The translations under genes and the position numbers were made by a program. Source: Chryseobacterium sp. JV274 (GTDB lineage Bacteria > Bacteroidota > Bacteroidia > Flavobacteriales > Weeksellaceae). Taken from it: a DNA stretch of 64,000 nt. The DNA is taken from NCBI RefSeq assembly GCF_903969135.1, contig NZ_LR824569.1, positions 2,935,001 through 2,999,000 of the forward strand, read 5' to 3'. Positions 45,013 through 54,305 of the stretch are shown piece after piece (positions within the stretch are counted from its first letter, which is position 1; every line of letters begins with the position of its first letter). The notes beneath the pieces were generated by a model that did no database searches, had not been told where the DNA came from, and saw only the letters and a list, made by a program, of their open reading frames with translations.

Positions 45013-45165
45013 TTAAGAACAGCCACAATCTTTATCACAGTTGGTTCTTTTGGAGCTGAATTTCTTAGGGGCAAAGTTCTTTTTAAGTACTTTAAATAGA
45101 GAGTAACAGGCAAATGCTACAATTAATAAGATAAGTACGTATTGAAAAATTAATGATGAGTCCAT
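45013..45165 (-). CDS. FeoB-associated Cys-rich membrane peptide
   Basis: 50-aa protein with one transmembrane helix (about residues 6-26) and a basic, Cys-containing tail ending NCDKDCGCS. Its ATG shares one base with the feoB stop (TAATG). Short peptides of this form regularly follow feoB and are thought to assist ferrous iron uptake, possibly as a FeoC-like metal-binding partner. A longer frame reading through feoB was rejected. Confidence 0.85.
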   Translation of the reverse strand: MDSSLIFQYVLILLIVAFACYSLFKVLKKNFAPKKFSSKRTNCDKDCGCS

Positions 45166-47198
45166 TACTTTAAAATCTGATATACTATCATCGACACAAA
45201 ATATGCCAAACCTGTCATCATGACTACCTGAAAGCCGGTCCATTTCCAGCTTTTGGTTTCTCTGTAGACTACTGCAAGTGTAGAAACACACTGCATTGCA
45301 AATGCATAGAAAAGAAGAACTGAGATTCCGGTTGCAAAGCTGAAGACTTTTTCTCCGTTGGGTTTTACATCTCTCCTCATTTTATCAATCACTTTTACTT
45401 CCGGAGCATCATCTTCCAAACTGTAAAGGGTAGACATTGTCCCTACGAACACTTCTCTCGCCACAAAACTGGTAAGAATTCCAACTCCCATTTTCCAGTC
45501 GTAGCCCAGTGGAGCAATAACAGGCTCTATTCCTTTACCCATTTTGGCAAGGTAAGAATGGTCAAGATGAACGTCTGTTGCTACCAATTCATCTGTTTTC
45601 TGACTTGGTCCGAAATAGCTCAGGAACCAGATGATAACACTTACAATAAAAATGATTTTTCCTGCTCCTGTAACGAAGTCCCATACTTTCCCTAAAACCA
45701 TTTTAAAGTCGTAGCCAAAAAGTGGTTTTTTATAGGCCGGAAGGTCCATTACCAGGTATGTTTTTCCTTTACTTTTAATAAATCTTTTTAGGATTGCTGC
45801 TGACAATAAAGCGACCAAGAAACCTAGTAGATACATCCCCATCAGAACCAGCGCTTTATATTTTATTCCTAAAAATGATCCTTCTGAGATGATCAGACCG
45901 ATAATAATACTGTACACCGGAAGTCTTGCAGAGCATGTCATAAATGGTGTTACCAATATCGTCAGCAATCTTTCTTTTACATTTTCAATGTTTCTGGTAG
46001 AGATTACCGCAGGAATAGCGCAGGCCGTTCCCGATACAAGCGGAACAATACTTTTTCCGTTAAGTCCGAAAGGACGAAGTAATCTGTCCATCAGAAATAC
46101 AACTCTTGCCATATATCCTGAGTCTTCCAACAGATAAAGAAAATACAGCAAAATTCCAATCTGTGGTGCAAAAACGACAATTCCTCCGATTCCCGGAACG
46201 ATTCCGTTTGAAATCAGCGAATTAATTGGTCCTTCAGGAAGGTGTTCGTTTGTAAATGCTGCCAGCCAAGAGAAGGACTCTTCAATCCAGTTCATAGGAA
46301 ATTCTGCAAGGAAGAAAACGCTTTGGAAAATAATCAGTAAGATCACTAAAAAGACGACATAACCCCAGAATTTATGTACTAAAACTTTATCCAGTCTTTC
46401 AGTTAATAATTCTTTGAATTGGGCTTTTTTAGAAATTACATCAGCCAGTATTTTGTCTACGTTCTGATATCTTCTAACGGTTTCCTGAACCTGCAACCTT
46501 TTTGGAACCAGGCTTTTAGAATCGGATTCATTCAGTTGTTCCATTACAGAGCTTATTCTGCCGAGGTCTGTCCCAAGTGAAAGGCTCATCCAGGCTTTGT
46601 ATTCATTATCGAAACCTTTATGTGCTGCCAGTTTCTGAATAAAATCTCTATGTTCGTTTGGTGTTTCAAAAGAAACCTGATCTGTTTTTACAAACTCATT
46701 GTTGTAAACAGCTTCTCTTACTTCCTCAATCCCGATCTGCTCTTTGGCATTGGTCTGGATAATTTTAATGCCTAATGCTTCGGAAAATTTTTGAATATCA
46801 ATAGTGATTCCTCTTCTTTCTGCCTGATCAATCTGATTGACAATCAGAATCATTGGAATCCCAAGGTCCTGAATCTGCTGAAACAGAAGCAGTCCTCTTT
46901 TTAAACTTAATGCTTCAAGAATATAAACAACTCCTGCATAGTTTTTCTGCTCGTCAATAAGGTATTTGGAAAAAATAGCTTCATCTTCTGAACTCGGGTA
47001 TACGCTGTAAGAACCTGGAAGATCAATTACTTCCACTTCTTCATTTTTATAAGTATAGTTCCCCGAATGGCTAGCAACGGTAACGCCGGCATAGTTTCCG
47101 GTCTTCTGCTTTTTGTTGCAAAGCGTATTGAAAACCGTTGACTTTCCTACATTAGGATTTCCGACTAAAAGTATCTGTTTTTTCTTGTTTTCCTGCAT
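45165..47198 (-). CDS. feoB: Ferrous iron transport protein B
   Basis: 677-aa inner-membrane Fe(II) transporter. The N-terminal G domain has G1 GNPNVGKS (13-20), a G2 Thr in YAGVTV, G3 DLPGSYS and G4 NQID. A helical GDI-like segment follows, then a polytopic membrane part with two Gate domains (SGTACAIPAVISTRN and the second around VAREVFVGTMSTLYSL). It overlaps feoA by one base and the Cys-rich peptide gene by one base, so the three form a tight operon. Confidence 0.97.
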   Translation of the reverse strand: MQENKKKQILLVGNPNVGKSTVFNTLCNKKQKTGNYAGVTVASHSGNYTYKNEEVEVIDLPGSYSVYPSSEDEAIFSKYLIDEQKNYAGVVYILEALSLKRGLLLFQQIQDLGIPMILIVNQIDQAERRGITIDIQKFSEALGIKIIQTNAKEQIGIEEVREAVYNNEFVKTDQVSFETPNEHRDFIQKLAAHKGFDNEYKAWMSLSLGTDLGRISSVMEQLNESDSKSLVPKRLQVQETVRRYQNVDKILADVISKKAQFKELLTERLDKVLVHKFWGYVVFLVILLIIFQSVFFLAEFPMNWIEESFSWLAAFTNEHLPEGPINSLISNGIVPGIGGIVVFAPQIGILLYFLYLLEDSGYMARVVFLMDRLLRPFGLNGKSIVPLVSGTACAIPAVISTRNIENVKERLLTILVTPFMTCSARLPVYSIIIGLIISEGSFLGIKYKALVLMGMYLLGFLVALLSAAILKRFIKSKGKTYLVMDLPAYKKPLFGYDFKMVLGKVWDFVTGAGKIIFIVSVIIWFLSYFGPSQKTDELVATDVHLDHSYLAKMGKGIEPVIAPLGYDWKMGVGILTSFVAREVFVGTMSTLYSLEDDAPEVKVIDKMRRDVKPNGEKVFSFATGISVLLFYAFAMQCVSTLAVVYRETKSWKWTGFQVVMMTGLAYFVSMIVYQILK

Positions 47199-47452
47199 TA
47201 ATTCAATTCTTCAACAATGATGTAATCTCCTTCTTCCTCACGAAGAGCAATCCGGCTTTTTTCTGCTCCAAACTCCACATACATTGGCCCGTTGAACGGA
47301 GCCTGATACAAAATTCTGAAAGTGGTTTCCGGAAGAAGCCCCATTTCAATGATTTTATTGGGCATTTTCAGATGGTCATTATCATACCCCAATATCTTCC
47401 CCATTTTGTTTTTAGGGAATCCACTTAATTTATGTAATCCTTTCTCTTTCAA
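47198..47452 (-). CDS. feoA: Ferrous iron transport protein A
   Basis: 84-aa SH3-like cytoplasmic protein that supports FeoB. The KMGKILGYDNDHLKMPNKIIEMGL segment and the terminal SRIALREEEGDYIIVEEL fit FeoA. It is first in the feoAB operon, with the feoB start overlapping its stop. The promoter lies just upstream at 47472 with an adjacent palindrome that may mediate iron control. Confidence 0.93.
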   Translation of the reverse strand: MKEKGLHKLSGFPKNKMGKILGYDNDHLKMPNKIIEMGLLPETTFRILYQAPFNGPMYVEFGAEKSRIALREEEGDYIIVEELN

Positions 47453-47471
47453 AGCCTAATTTTTAGTCCTG

Positions 47472-47479
47472 CAAATATA
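47472..47479 (-). promoter_or_regulatory. -7 box of the feoAB operon
   Basis: Minus-strand TATATTTG matches TAnnTTTG, 19 bases before the feoA ATG. Confidence 0.6.
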
Positions 47480-47507
47480 CGTTATTTAAATTTAATCTAA
47501 ATAACGT
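47479..47507 (-). promoter_or_regulatory. Palindrome overlapping the feoAB promoter, candidate iron-regulator operator
   Basis: ACGTTATTTA and TAAATAACGT (47479-47488 / 47498-47507) are perfect 10-bp arms with a 9-base spacer. They lie where the -33 region should be. The centre (TTTAGATTAAATTTAAA on the minus strand) resembles AT-rich DtxR-type boxes. Repressor binding is inference. Confidence 0.45.
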
Positions 47508-47521
47508 TTAGGGATAAAAGA

Positions 47522-47557
47522 AATCAACCCAAACACATTGCTGTATCTGGGTTGATT
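47522..47557 (-). terminator. Terminator of the GLPGLI gene
   Basis: AATCAACCCA (47522-47531) pairs with TGGGTTGATT (47548-47557) across a 16-base loop; the minus strand continues into TCTTTT. It lies just after the stop at 47586. Confidence 0.7.
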
Positions 47558-47585
47558 CAAAATATAATTTAGTTGATATGAAGTC

Positions 47586-48485
47586 TTATTTTTTCTTCTT
47601 GTCAGAAGCTTGTTCTTTTTCTATTGGGTTATCATTGGATCCGAAGAAATCCTTTACCTGTTTTTCCAATCTCTTCATGAAATCTCCTACTGTTCCATCT
47701 GTTCCCGGCATAGGTCTGCTCATATTCTCTGCCGTCATATAAGGTCTTGATTCTGCAAACGGATCAGCTTTATATCCTTCGTAGGATTTCAGGAATTTAT
47801 CTTTGGATGTAGGTGTTATTGTATTGCTCATCATTCCCATCTTAGCATTGATCTTATCTGCATATGACAATTCATCATAGTTTTCGATCTTTTTATTTCC
47901 GCTCAACTGCCAGGAATAGTTTTTATCAGCGTCTTCAATTTTTACAATCAGACCTGGAAGTCCTTTAAATTTATAAGGTCCATCCTGAAAAGGGATATCT
48001 GAACTGAACCATGCCGTCCATTTTCTTCCTCCGAATTCTGTAGTTGCTTTCTGAGCATTGTATGCACCCACCTTTTCTTTATCAGGTAAAATACTCCACT
48101 GCAGTTTCGGCTCGTCATCGTATGAAAATAGGTTTCTGCTGATTCTGTCTACATACTGAACCTTCATGTCCGGATAGCTTTTGATAATTTTATAGGAGAA
48201 TTTAGGCCATTTTATCAGTTTGGTCATATCCTTGAAAGACTTGGTTTTCTCCATTTCTTCTATCTGAATTTTAATGATAGAATCCTGAGCAGGCATTGTA
48301 TAATCCTGATAGATTGATTTCTTTGGAGTAATATCAAGGATGGTAATGATCTTATCAAGTTTTGCCGAATCTTTCTTCGGTTTAAAAGTCAGTTCATAAA
48401 AGAAACGGTTTGCAGTTTCCTTTGATTCCTGAGCTCCTGCAAATGCAAAAAGAGCAATAAGAAATATAGAGAATAACTTTTTCAT
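47586..48485 (-). CDS. GLPGLI family exported protein
   Basis: 299 aa from MKKLFSIFLIALFAFAGAQ, a clear signal peptide; an ATG 30 bases upstream is rejected. The naming motif is present in KGLPGLIVKIED, preceded by the conserved WTAWFSSDIPFQDGPYKF segment. The C-terminus is Lys-rich and disordered. The family is Bacteroidota-specific, periplasmic or outer-membrane, and of unknown function. It typically sits next to TonB-type barrels, and here the barrel gene at 49223 lies just upstream on the same strand, with an opposed DinB gene between them. Confidence 0.9.
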   Translation of the reverse strand: MKKLFSIFLIALFAFAGAQESKETANRFFYELTFKPKKDSAKLDKIITILDITPKKSIYQDYTMPAQDSIIKIQIEEMEKTKSFKDMTKLIKWPKFSYKIIKSYPDMKVQYVDRISRNLFSYDDEPKLQWSILPDKEKVGAYNAQKATTEFGGRKWTAWFSSDIPFQDGPYKFKGLPGLIVKIEDADKNYSWQLSGNKKIENYDELSYADKINAKMGMMSNTITPTSKDKFLKSYEGYKADPFAESRPYMTAENMSRPMPGTDGTVGDFMKRLEKQVKDFFGSNDNPIEKEQASDKKKK

Positions 48486-48667
48486 TATAACAAGTTTTAT
48501 ATAATTAGTAATCACATGTCTTCTTTTGTTACAGTTTTTTTGAAATTTTATTTTTTAGGAAAAGATTTATCTCCTCCGGATTACGTGGTGATTAAAAAAT
48601 TATGATTCTCTTAAAACAGTTTCATTTTTTAAACGCTTACCTTTAAGTTTCTAAAAAACAAAATATT

Positions 48668-49165
48668 ATGGACACGTTATCTCAATTAAAATCCGAACTG
48701 GAAGGAGAATTCCAAACCACAAAAAAGTTTATTGAATTGTTTCCCGAAGGAAAAAATGACTTCGCTCCCCATGAAAAAAGCATGAAAATGATGCCTCTTG
48801 CCACCCATCTCGTAGAAGTTTTTGAATGGCCGAACACTATTTTGAAAACTTCTGAACTGGATTTTGGTAAAGGCGATTACAAACCGACAATTCTTTCTAC
48901 AAAAGATGATCTTATGAAAAAACTGGAAGAAGATTATCAGGCAGGTAAAGCGGCATTGGAAAATAGTACGGAGGACGATCTGACCCCCAGCTGGACGATT
49001 AAAAATGACGGCCATGAACTGGCAAGCTGGAGTAAATACGGAGCGATACGGCATGCATTAAATCAGATTACGCATCACAGAGCACAATTGGGAGTATATT
49101 ACAGACTGAACAACATTCCTTTGCCAGGAAGCTATGGGCCTTCAGCAGACCAGCAAAGTTTTTAA
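48668..49165 (+). CDS. DinB-family protein
   Basis: 165-aa four-helix-bundle protein of the DinB/YfiT metal-dependent group. Candidate metal ligands are His47 in MPLATHLVE and His136/His137 in NQITHHRAQLGVYYR, a typical DinB ending. Family members include thiol-dependent transferases (for example bacillithiol S-transferase), but the reaction here is unknown. The presence of a bacilliredoxin at 9831 is a weak hint toward bacillithiol chemistry. It is monocistronic. Confidence 0.88.
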   Translation: MDTLSQLKSELEGEFQTTKKFIELFPEGKNDFAPHEKSMKMMPLATHLVEVFEWPNTILKTSELDFGKGDYKPTILSTKDDLMKKLEEDYQAGKAALENSTEDDLTPSWTIKNDGHELASWSKYGAIRHALNQITHHRAQLGVYYRLNNIPLPGSYGPSADQQSF

Positions 49166-49190
49166 TTTTAATACATCAGTATATCTCAAC

Positions 49191-49220
49191 AAAAAACCAA
49201 TCCTGATGGATTGGTTTTTA
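49191..49220. terminator. Bidirectional terminator after the DinB gene
   Basis: AAAAACCAATCC and GGATTGGTTTTT (49192-49203 / 49208-49219) form a 12-bp stem with loop TGAT, between convergent genes. Confidence 0.9.
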
Positions 49221-49222
49221 TT

Positions 49223-51922
49223 TTATTTAAAGTTGAATTTTACAGTAAACATGACTTGACTAGGGCGGAGTTGATATCTTGTATATGTAATATTTGTGGT
49301 ATTAATATCATAGGTTTCGAAAACTTTTTTATTCGCGATATTCATCCATTTCAATTCAAAATCAATTTTCTTTTTAGTCCAAGTGAACTGATATGATACA
49401 TCGTAGAATCCATTATGATATTTTTGACCTGCCGCATTTGTATTTACCTGATCCCAATTGAATCCCACAGTATGACTTTCCATAGGATAGAAGAAAACCC
49501 CTAGGTTATGGGTAAATCCTGTTCTGGTAGCATTTGAGTTTAATTCTCCAACACTTGTTTGTTTTGTTCTGGTAAGACTTGCATTATAATCAACGCTCAT
49601 CCAACTGAAATAGGTATTATTGAATTTAATACCAAATGACTGGCCATTATTTTTATTAGTATAGGATTTATCATTCAAAAATGCATCAGATTCTGTCGTA
49701 TTGTTGCTATAACTAAGAGATGCGTTTGTTTTAAATTTTGGAAAATATTTTCCAACTTCTACACTATATCCATTACTCAATACATGATTATCCTGCTCTT
49801 TATATTTCATTATGGTATATCCGGCTCCATTGATCTCCGGATTTGAAATTAAGTTTCTCTTTGCATCAGAATATCTGTAATTAACATTGAAGAACAGATT
49901 ATTCAATGGGTTTCTATATTCTATTCTTGTTCCTGCAGATTTATTGTTATTCTGAGGAATTGGGTTTTTAACATCCATTGCTCTAATTCCCTCTGGTGAT
50001 GTCATTAAGAATCCTGAATATGCTGTATTTATTTCTCCAAAATTATTATTAATATTAGCATTTACGGATGCTTTCCAGAATGAAGCAAAAGAATATTGTG
50101 CAAAAATATTAGGTTCAAACGTTACTTTATTTACCGATTTTGAAACGAGTCTTAATGGATCTTCCGCTTTAATATTGTTTGAGTTTACCGGAAGATTGGC
50201 ATAGATCATCCATGATTCATTTTTATAATTTATCCCTAAACTTCCGTATGGTGTAGCTATGGTGTAATTTAAATCATTGCTATATGCCTCTGGTTTGGGA
50301 TCTTTATCAGGATTGGCAGATGGAATTGCTTTCACGTTTGACAAATCTGACACCATACCTGTGCTTTTAAAATTAAATCCAACTTCAGGAGTAAATGTCC
50401 ATCCTTTAGCAGAAAAACCAATATTGGCAGAGTGATTAGCTTCAAAAGTCTTAAGTCTTAAACTCTGTGTTGCAAATTCTGTATTAGCTACCGGTTCAAA
50501 TCCAGGGATATCCAGATAAGATGATGGAGAAACTTGCAAAGTCTGTCTGTCCGTTTGGTAGCTTACATAGGATAAAAGATTTACCATTTTTTCTTTCCAA
50601 GGAATAATTGTACTTAGTGAGTTCTGGAATGATGTTGTAGGAGATTCAACACCCTCATTAGCATTTCTCAGTATTCCACTTTTCAGATCTGTTCTGTCAA
50701 CAATTCCCCTGTCTGCATTCCAATATTGAGAGAAACTTGTGGTATTTTTAAAAAATCCTTTTTTTGCATTCTTTGTAAATATTAATTCTCCTTTTGCTTT
50801 ATCTGTATAAAAATTATTCAGGATTTTTATACTATTGGAAGTTCCTCCAAAATAATCCTTTTGACTATAGGATTCTCTTTCTACAGCATTGTTGGTATAG
50901 TTTGCGTTGGCTTTAAGTTCCCACTCCTTTTTCTTATCAATATTGGTAAGATAATTGGCTGATAAATAATGAACATTATTCATCAGATATCTTTTCACTG
51001 GAAGATTAGGGGTATCTGCATTTTCTACGTTCAACCAGTCATTTTGTGAAGCATTGATTCTTTTTCCTTCAAATCTATTTCCAAACGCCAGAATATTCCC
51101 TTCGTTTTCCACCTGCTCACCCATATTATTGGTTTTATAATTGACTACCCATTGGCTTTTCTGTCCAAAGAACATAGGGGTCAGTTTTACATTCCAAAGC
51201 CATGGATCTCCGAATCCTGTTCCTACTTCCCCTCTACCAGTCATGGTTACGGAGTTTTTCAGTTTGATATTGATGGCTGCCTGATCTGAAGGCACTTTGT
51301 CCTGAAGTATTTTTACCGGCTGGTGGTTCTCCAGAACTTCCACTTTCTGTACTGCATCTTTCGGAAGTGAATTGTTGATGGTACCATAACCACCTTCCAT
51401 AAGATCTTTTCCATTGACATAGAATTTATTAATGGCATTTCCCTGATAAAGAATTGTTCCGTCATTATTGACTTCAATTCCCGGGATTTTTTTCATTACA
51501 TCTGCCAGGGTTCTGTCATTCTTGCTGTTGAAAGCTTTAAGATCGTAAGAAATGGTATCTCCTCTTGCGGTAATCATTTTTGTTTTCAGCTGTACTTCCT
51601 TTATTTCCGTAGCTTCAGACTGCATTTTAAAGCTCAGAGTCTGATCGCTGTTGCTGATTTGCTTAGTAAGGGGTTTCTGATTGAACGCTTTCACTTTAAG
51701 ATCCACATTGGGTTCTGCGGATGTGAAAGTTACTTTATATTCTCCTTTAGAGTTGGTAATTCCGTAAGCCAGAATTGCATCTTTACCTGGTTCTTCTATA
51801 GTCACACTGGCACTTGGTATTGCTACCCCGTCATCATCAGTAATCTTTCCTGTAACTGTCTTCTGTGCAAAAGTGAGCACCGTAAAGAAAAGCATCAGAA
51901 ATAAAGAAATATTTTTTTTCAT
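49223..51922 (-). CDS. Outer-membrane beta-barrel/TonB-receptor-like protein
   Basis: 899 aa with a signal peptide ending near TFAQ (residue 19). A carboxypeptidase-regulatory-like domain (about 20-105) is followed by a plug-like region (about 120-220: LADVMKKIPGIEVNNDGTI, YVNGKDLMEGGY). A long barrel ends in FTVKFNFK. No TonB box was recognised, and the layout fits the Bacteroidota OMP_b-brl_3 type. The ligand is unknown. It is preceded by a long AT-rich region and paired in orientation with the GLPGLI gene. Confidence 0.88.
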   Translation of the reverse strand: MKKNISLFLMLFFTVLTFAQKTVTGKITDDDGVAIPSASVTIEEPGKDAILAYGITNSKGEYKVTFTSAEPNVDLKVKAFNQKPLTKQISNSDQTLSFKMQSEATEIKEVQLKTKMITARGDTISYDLKAFNSKNDRTLADVMKKIPGIEVNNDGTILYQGNAINKFYVNGKDLMEGGYGTINNSLPKDAVQKVEVLENHQPVKILQDKVPSDQAAINIKLKNSVTMTGRGEVGTGFGDPWLWNVKLTPMFFGQKSQWVVNYKTNNMGEQVENEGNILAFGNRFEGKRINASQNDWLNVENADTPNLPVKRYLMNNVHYLSANYLTNIDKKKEWELKANANYTNNAVERESYSQKDYFGGTSNSIKILNNFYTDKAKGELIFTKNAKKGFFKNTTSFSQYWNADRGIVDRTDLKSGILRNANEGVESPTTSFQNSLSTIIPWKEKMVNLLSYVSYQTDRQTLQVSPSSYLDIPGFEPVANTEFATQSLRLKTFEANHSANIGFSAKGWTFTPEVGFNFKSTGMVSDLSNVKAIPSANPDKDPKPEAYSNDLNYTIATPYGSLGINYKNESWMIYANLPVNSNNIKAEDPLRLVSKSVNKVTFEPNIFAQYSFASFWKASVNANINNNFGEINTAYSGFLMTSPEGIRAMDVKNPIPQNNNKSAGTRIEYRNPLNNLFFNVNYRYSDAKRNLISNPEINGAGYTIMKYKEQDNHVLSNGYSVEVGKYFPKFKTNASLSYSNNTTESDAFLNDKSYTNKNNGQSFGIKFNNTYFSWMSVDYNASLTRTKQTSVGELNSNATRTGFTHNLGVFFYPMESHTVGFNWDQVNTNAAGQKYHNGFYDVSYQFTWTKKKIDFELKWMNIANKKVFETYDINTTNITYTRYQLRPSQVMFTVKFNFK

Positions 51923-52459
51923 ACCTATTATTTGCTCAATTAGTTAATCATTGTAGTTTTTTGTTACACTTTTATAAAGATGACTTTTGTTATTAAAAGT
52001 TAAATCCATTATCACTATAAACATAGTTATAATTTTGTTTTTTACAAGTTTCAAAAAACTAATTGTAATTTCTTTTAAATTATTAACAATAATTAACAAA
52101 ACAATTTTCGTTTTTTTTATGTTTTAACAGAAACATTATAGATAAACTATATCAAAACTCTATTTTTATTTACCTAATAATATCTGCTTTAAAATTTACA
52201 ATTTTATGATTTGTTAAAAAAAAGAATCTATTAAATAAATATTTCATATTAATCAATAATAAAACTATCTCCAAAATTTAGCTTATTTTAGATCATTGAT
52301 ACAATATATCGTCATTTTAAGCCTTTTTTTACAACAAAAAGAGGGATCTGATCAATTAATAAAAAAAAATAGTATTTTTAACTATTCCAAATAGTAAAAT
52401 CTGATTTGAATCATAGATTAAAAAAAAATTAAAGACAAGGATCGTTAACATTTATTTAA
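51923..52459. other. Long AT-rich intergenic region between divergent genes
   Basis: About 540 bases, extremely A/T-rich, with no coding signal. It must hold the promoters of the barrel gene (-) and the cupin gene (+). An ACTATT-CCA-AATAGT palindrome lies at 52381-52395, close in sequence to the AATAGTAA repeats at 28989. Confidence 0.45.
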
Positions 52460-52467
52460 TAATTTTG
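52460..52467 (+). promoter_or_regulatory. -7 box of the cupin_8 gene
   Basis: TAATTTTG matches TAnnTTTG and ends 18 bases before the ATG at 52486. A TTG start at 52465 would lie inside this box and is rejected. Confidence 0.6.
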
Positions 52468-52485
52468 TCATATAAATTTACTAAA

Positions 52486-53367
52486 ATGGGAATTATTTTA
52501 AAGCCTATAGATATTGTAGATGACATTTCCAAAGAGGAATTCTACGAAAAATATCTGAAGCCCAGAAGGCCCGTTGTCATCAAAAATATGGCAAAAAAGT
52601 GGCCAGCTTACCAAAAATGGACGATGGAATACATGAAGGAGGTTGTAGGAGATGTAGAGGTTCCTTTATACGACAGCTCAAAGGCAGATCCTTCTGCTCC
52701 CATCAATTCTTCTGCCGCAAAAATGAAATTTGGAGATTATATAGATCTCATTCAGCGAGAGCCTACCGATCTGAGAATATTCCTTTTTGACCCCATAAAA
52801 TACGCACCGAATCTTTTGGAAGATTATATTTCGCCCAAAGAACTCATGGGAGGGTTTCTTGATAAATATCCCAATATGTTCTTCGGTGGAAAAGGATCTG
52901 AAACATTCCTTCATTTTGATATTGATATGGCACATATTTTCCATACTCACTTCAACGGAAGAAAACATATTCTTCTTTTCGATTATAAATGGAGAGAAAG
53001 ACTCTATCAGATACCGTATGCAACCTATGCATTAGAAGACTATGATATTGAAAATCCAGACCTCACAAAGTTTCCGGCACTGGATGGCGTAGAAGGAATT
53101 GAATGTTTCCTGGAACACGGAGATACTTTATTCATGCCTACAGGATGGTGGCATTGGATGAAATACCTTGATGGAAGTTTCTCTATTTCTTTAAGAGCAT
53201 GGGACAAATCATGGGCAGTAAAAGCTCATTCTTTATGGAATCTTACCGTACAACGTAAATTTGACGATGTTATGAAGTCTCAGTTTAAAAGTAAATACAT
53301 GGACTGGAAAGAAAAGCTTGCTATTGAAAGGGCAGAAATCGCTTTAAAAAGAGGCTTACCAAGATAA
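52486..53367 (+). CDS. Cupin_8 (JmjC-like) Fe(II)/2-oxoglutarate oxygenase family protein
   Basis: 293 aa from MGIILKPIDIVDDISKEEFY. The JmjC-type iron triad is visible as His143 and Asp145 in FLHFDIDM and His223 in GWWHW. The GRKHILLFDY strand supplies the probable 2-oxoglutarate Lys/Thr side. Substrates of such bacterial hydroxylases include ribosomal proteins and small molecules; none can be named here. It is monocistronic, with a perfect palindromic terminator downstream. Confidence 0.9.
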   Translation: MGIILKPIDIVDDISKEEFYEKYLKPRRPVVIKNMAKKWPAYQKWTMEYMKEVVGDVEVPLYDSSKADPSAPINSSAAKMKFGDYIDLIQREPTDLRIFLFDPIKYAPNLLEDYISPKELMGGFLDKYPNMFFGGKGSETFLHFDIDMAHIFHTHFNGRKHILLFDYKWRERLYQIPYATYALEDYDIENPDLTKFPALDGVEGIECFLEHGDTLFMPTGWWHWMKYLDGSFSISLRAWDKSWAVKAHSLWNLTVQRKFDDVMKSQFKSKYMDWKEKLAIERAEIALKRGLPR

Positions 53368-53369
53368 AT

Positions 53370-53399
53370 AAAAAGACGTTTCAATTGAAACGTCTTTTT
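53370..53399. terminator. Perfect palindromic bidirectional terminator
   Basis: The 30 bases are their own reverse complement, starting AAAAAGACGTTTC and ending in the mirrored GAAACGTCTTTTT. They sit between the convergent cupin and T9SS-protein genes. Confidence 0.85.
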
Positions 53400-53417
53400 G
53401 ATTCTATTATAAAAATG

Positions 53418-54206
53418 TTATTTTTTAATAATTTTATAGCCTTTCTCAGTCTCTTTATCTTTAACCTTTACTATATAATTTCCTGCAGCCAATTCGCTTA
53501 CATTTACAGTTCCGTTTTCTGAGTTCATCATTTCTTTTTTCACCAGCTTACCACTAAAATCATAGATATTGATTTCAGACATCTTCGTTTTATTTTTGAT
53601 ATATAACATATCTTTTACCGGATTCGGATAGACAGATGCGCGGCTGTTATCTGCTTTCACATCAGAAACCGACAGACTGTTTGCAGAAACCTGGAAATCA
53701 TCTATCCCGATAAACCAGATATCTTCTGTAGTGGAATAGAAAGCAATATAGATTGTTTGTCCAACATAAGGGGTCAGATCATAAGTATATTGATTCCATG
53801 AAGTAGGAGGCTTTACTGCAGCAGCGAGCGTATTGGTAAGCCCAGCGATGGTGGGTGTTGTTGTTGATATTTTTATATCTACCGTCTCAGCAAGACCAGC
53901 CCCTCTGTTTCTTGCCCAGAAAGTAAGCTTATCTGATACTCCGGCAGTCACTACTATAGCAGGACTAATGACATAATCATCATGGGCAGTACTGCCATAT
54001 TCCAATCCCAGAAAATGAGTTCCGGAATGAGGAGCATTGAATGAGGAATCATAAGAATCCCAGGTTTCCCAGGTTCCCGGATCGCCTCCATTAATGACGG
54101 TCCAATCGGCAGGCATTGTTGCCGAATCAAAACTTTGAGAATATTGTGCCAGCAGACCTATTGGTACAAAGCACAGCAATGTTACGAATTGATAAATTTG
54201 TTTCAT
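53418..54206 (-). CDS. T9SS-secreted protein with choice-of-anchor J-like domain
   Basis: 262 aa with a signal peptide (about 1-20, ending LLAQ). The beta-sandwich domain (about 22-175) has the FDSATMPADWTVINGG start and the WFIGIDDFQV end seen in choice-of-anchor J/MAM-like modules. The C-terminal ~70 residues (VYPNPVKDML...GNYIVKVKDKE...KIIKK) form a type A T9SS sorting domain. It is exported across the outer membrane; an adhesion or carbohydrate-binding role is plausible but not shown. No catalytic domain is present. Confidence 0.85.
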   Translation of the reverse strand: MKQIYQFVTLLCFVPIGLLAQYSQSFDSATMPADWTVINGGDPGTWETWDSYDSSFNAPHSGTHFLGLEYGSTAHDDYVISPAIVVTAGVSDKLTFWARNRGAGLAETVDIKISTTTPTIAGLTNTLAAAVKPPTSWNQYTYDLTPYVGQTIYIAFYSTTEDIWFIGIDDFQVSANSLSVSDVKADNSRASVYPNPVKDMLYIKNKTKMSEINIYDFSGKLVKKEMMNSENGTVNVSELAAGNYIVKVKDKETEKGYKIIKK

Positions 54207-54305
54207 AGTGTTTATTTTTCATACTAATTTAATAAAAAATAAACAAATTGATTAGCAAATAATCACGAAAACCCAAAAAATAACCCAGACTTTTATGAAA
54301 ACCCT

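Noticed and set aside
45166..45291. Longer frame upstream of the Cys-rich peptide
   Set aside because: It lies inside feoB in another frame; the TAATG junction gives a natural start at 45165.
52465..52485. Upstream TTG start of the cupin_8 gene
   Set aside because: The TTG is part of the TAATTTTG promoter box; the ATG at 52486 is preferred.
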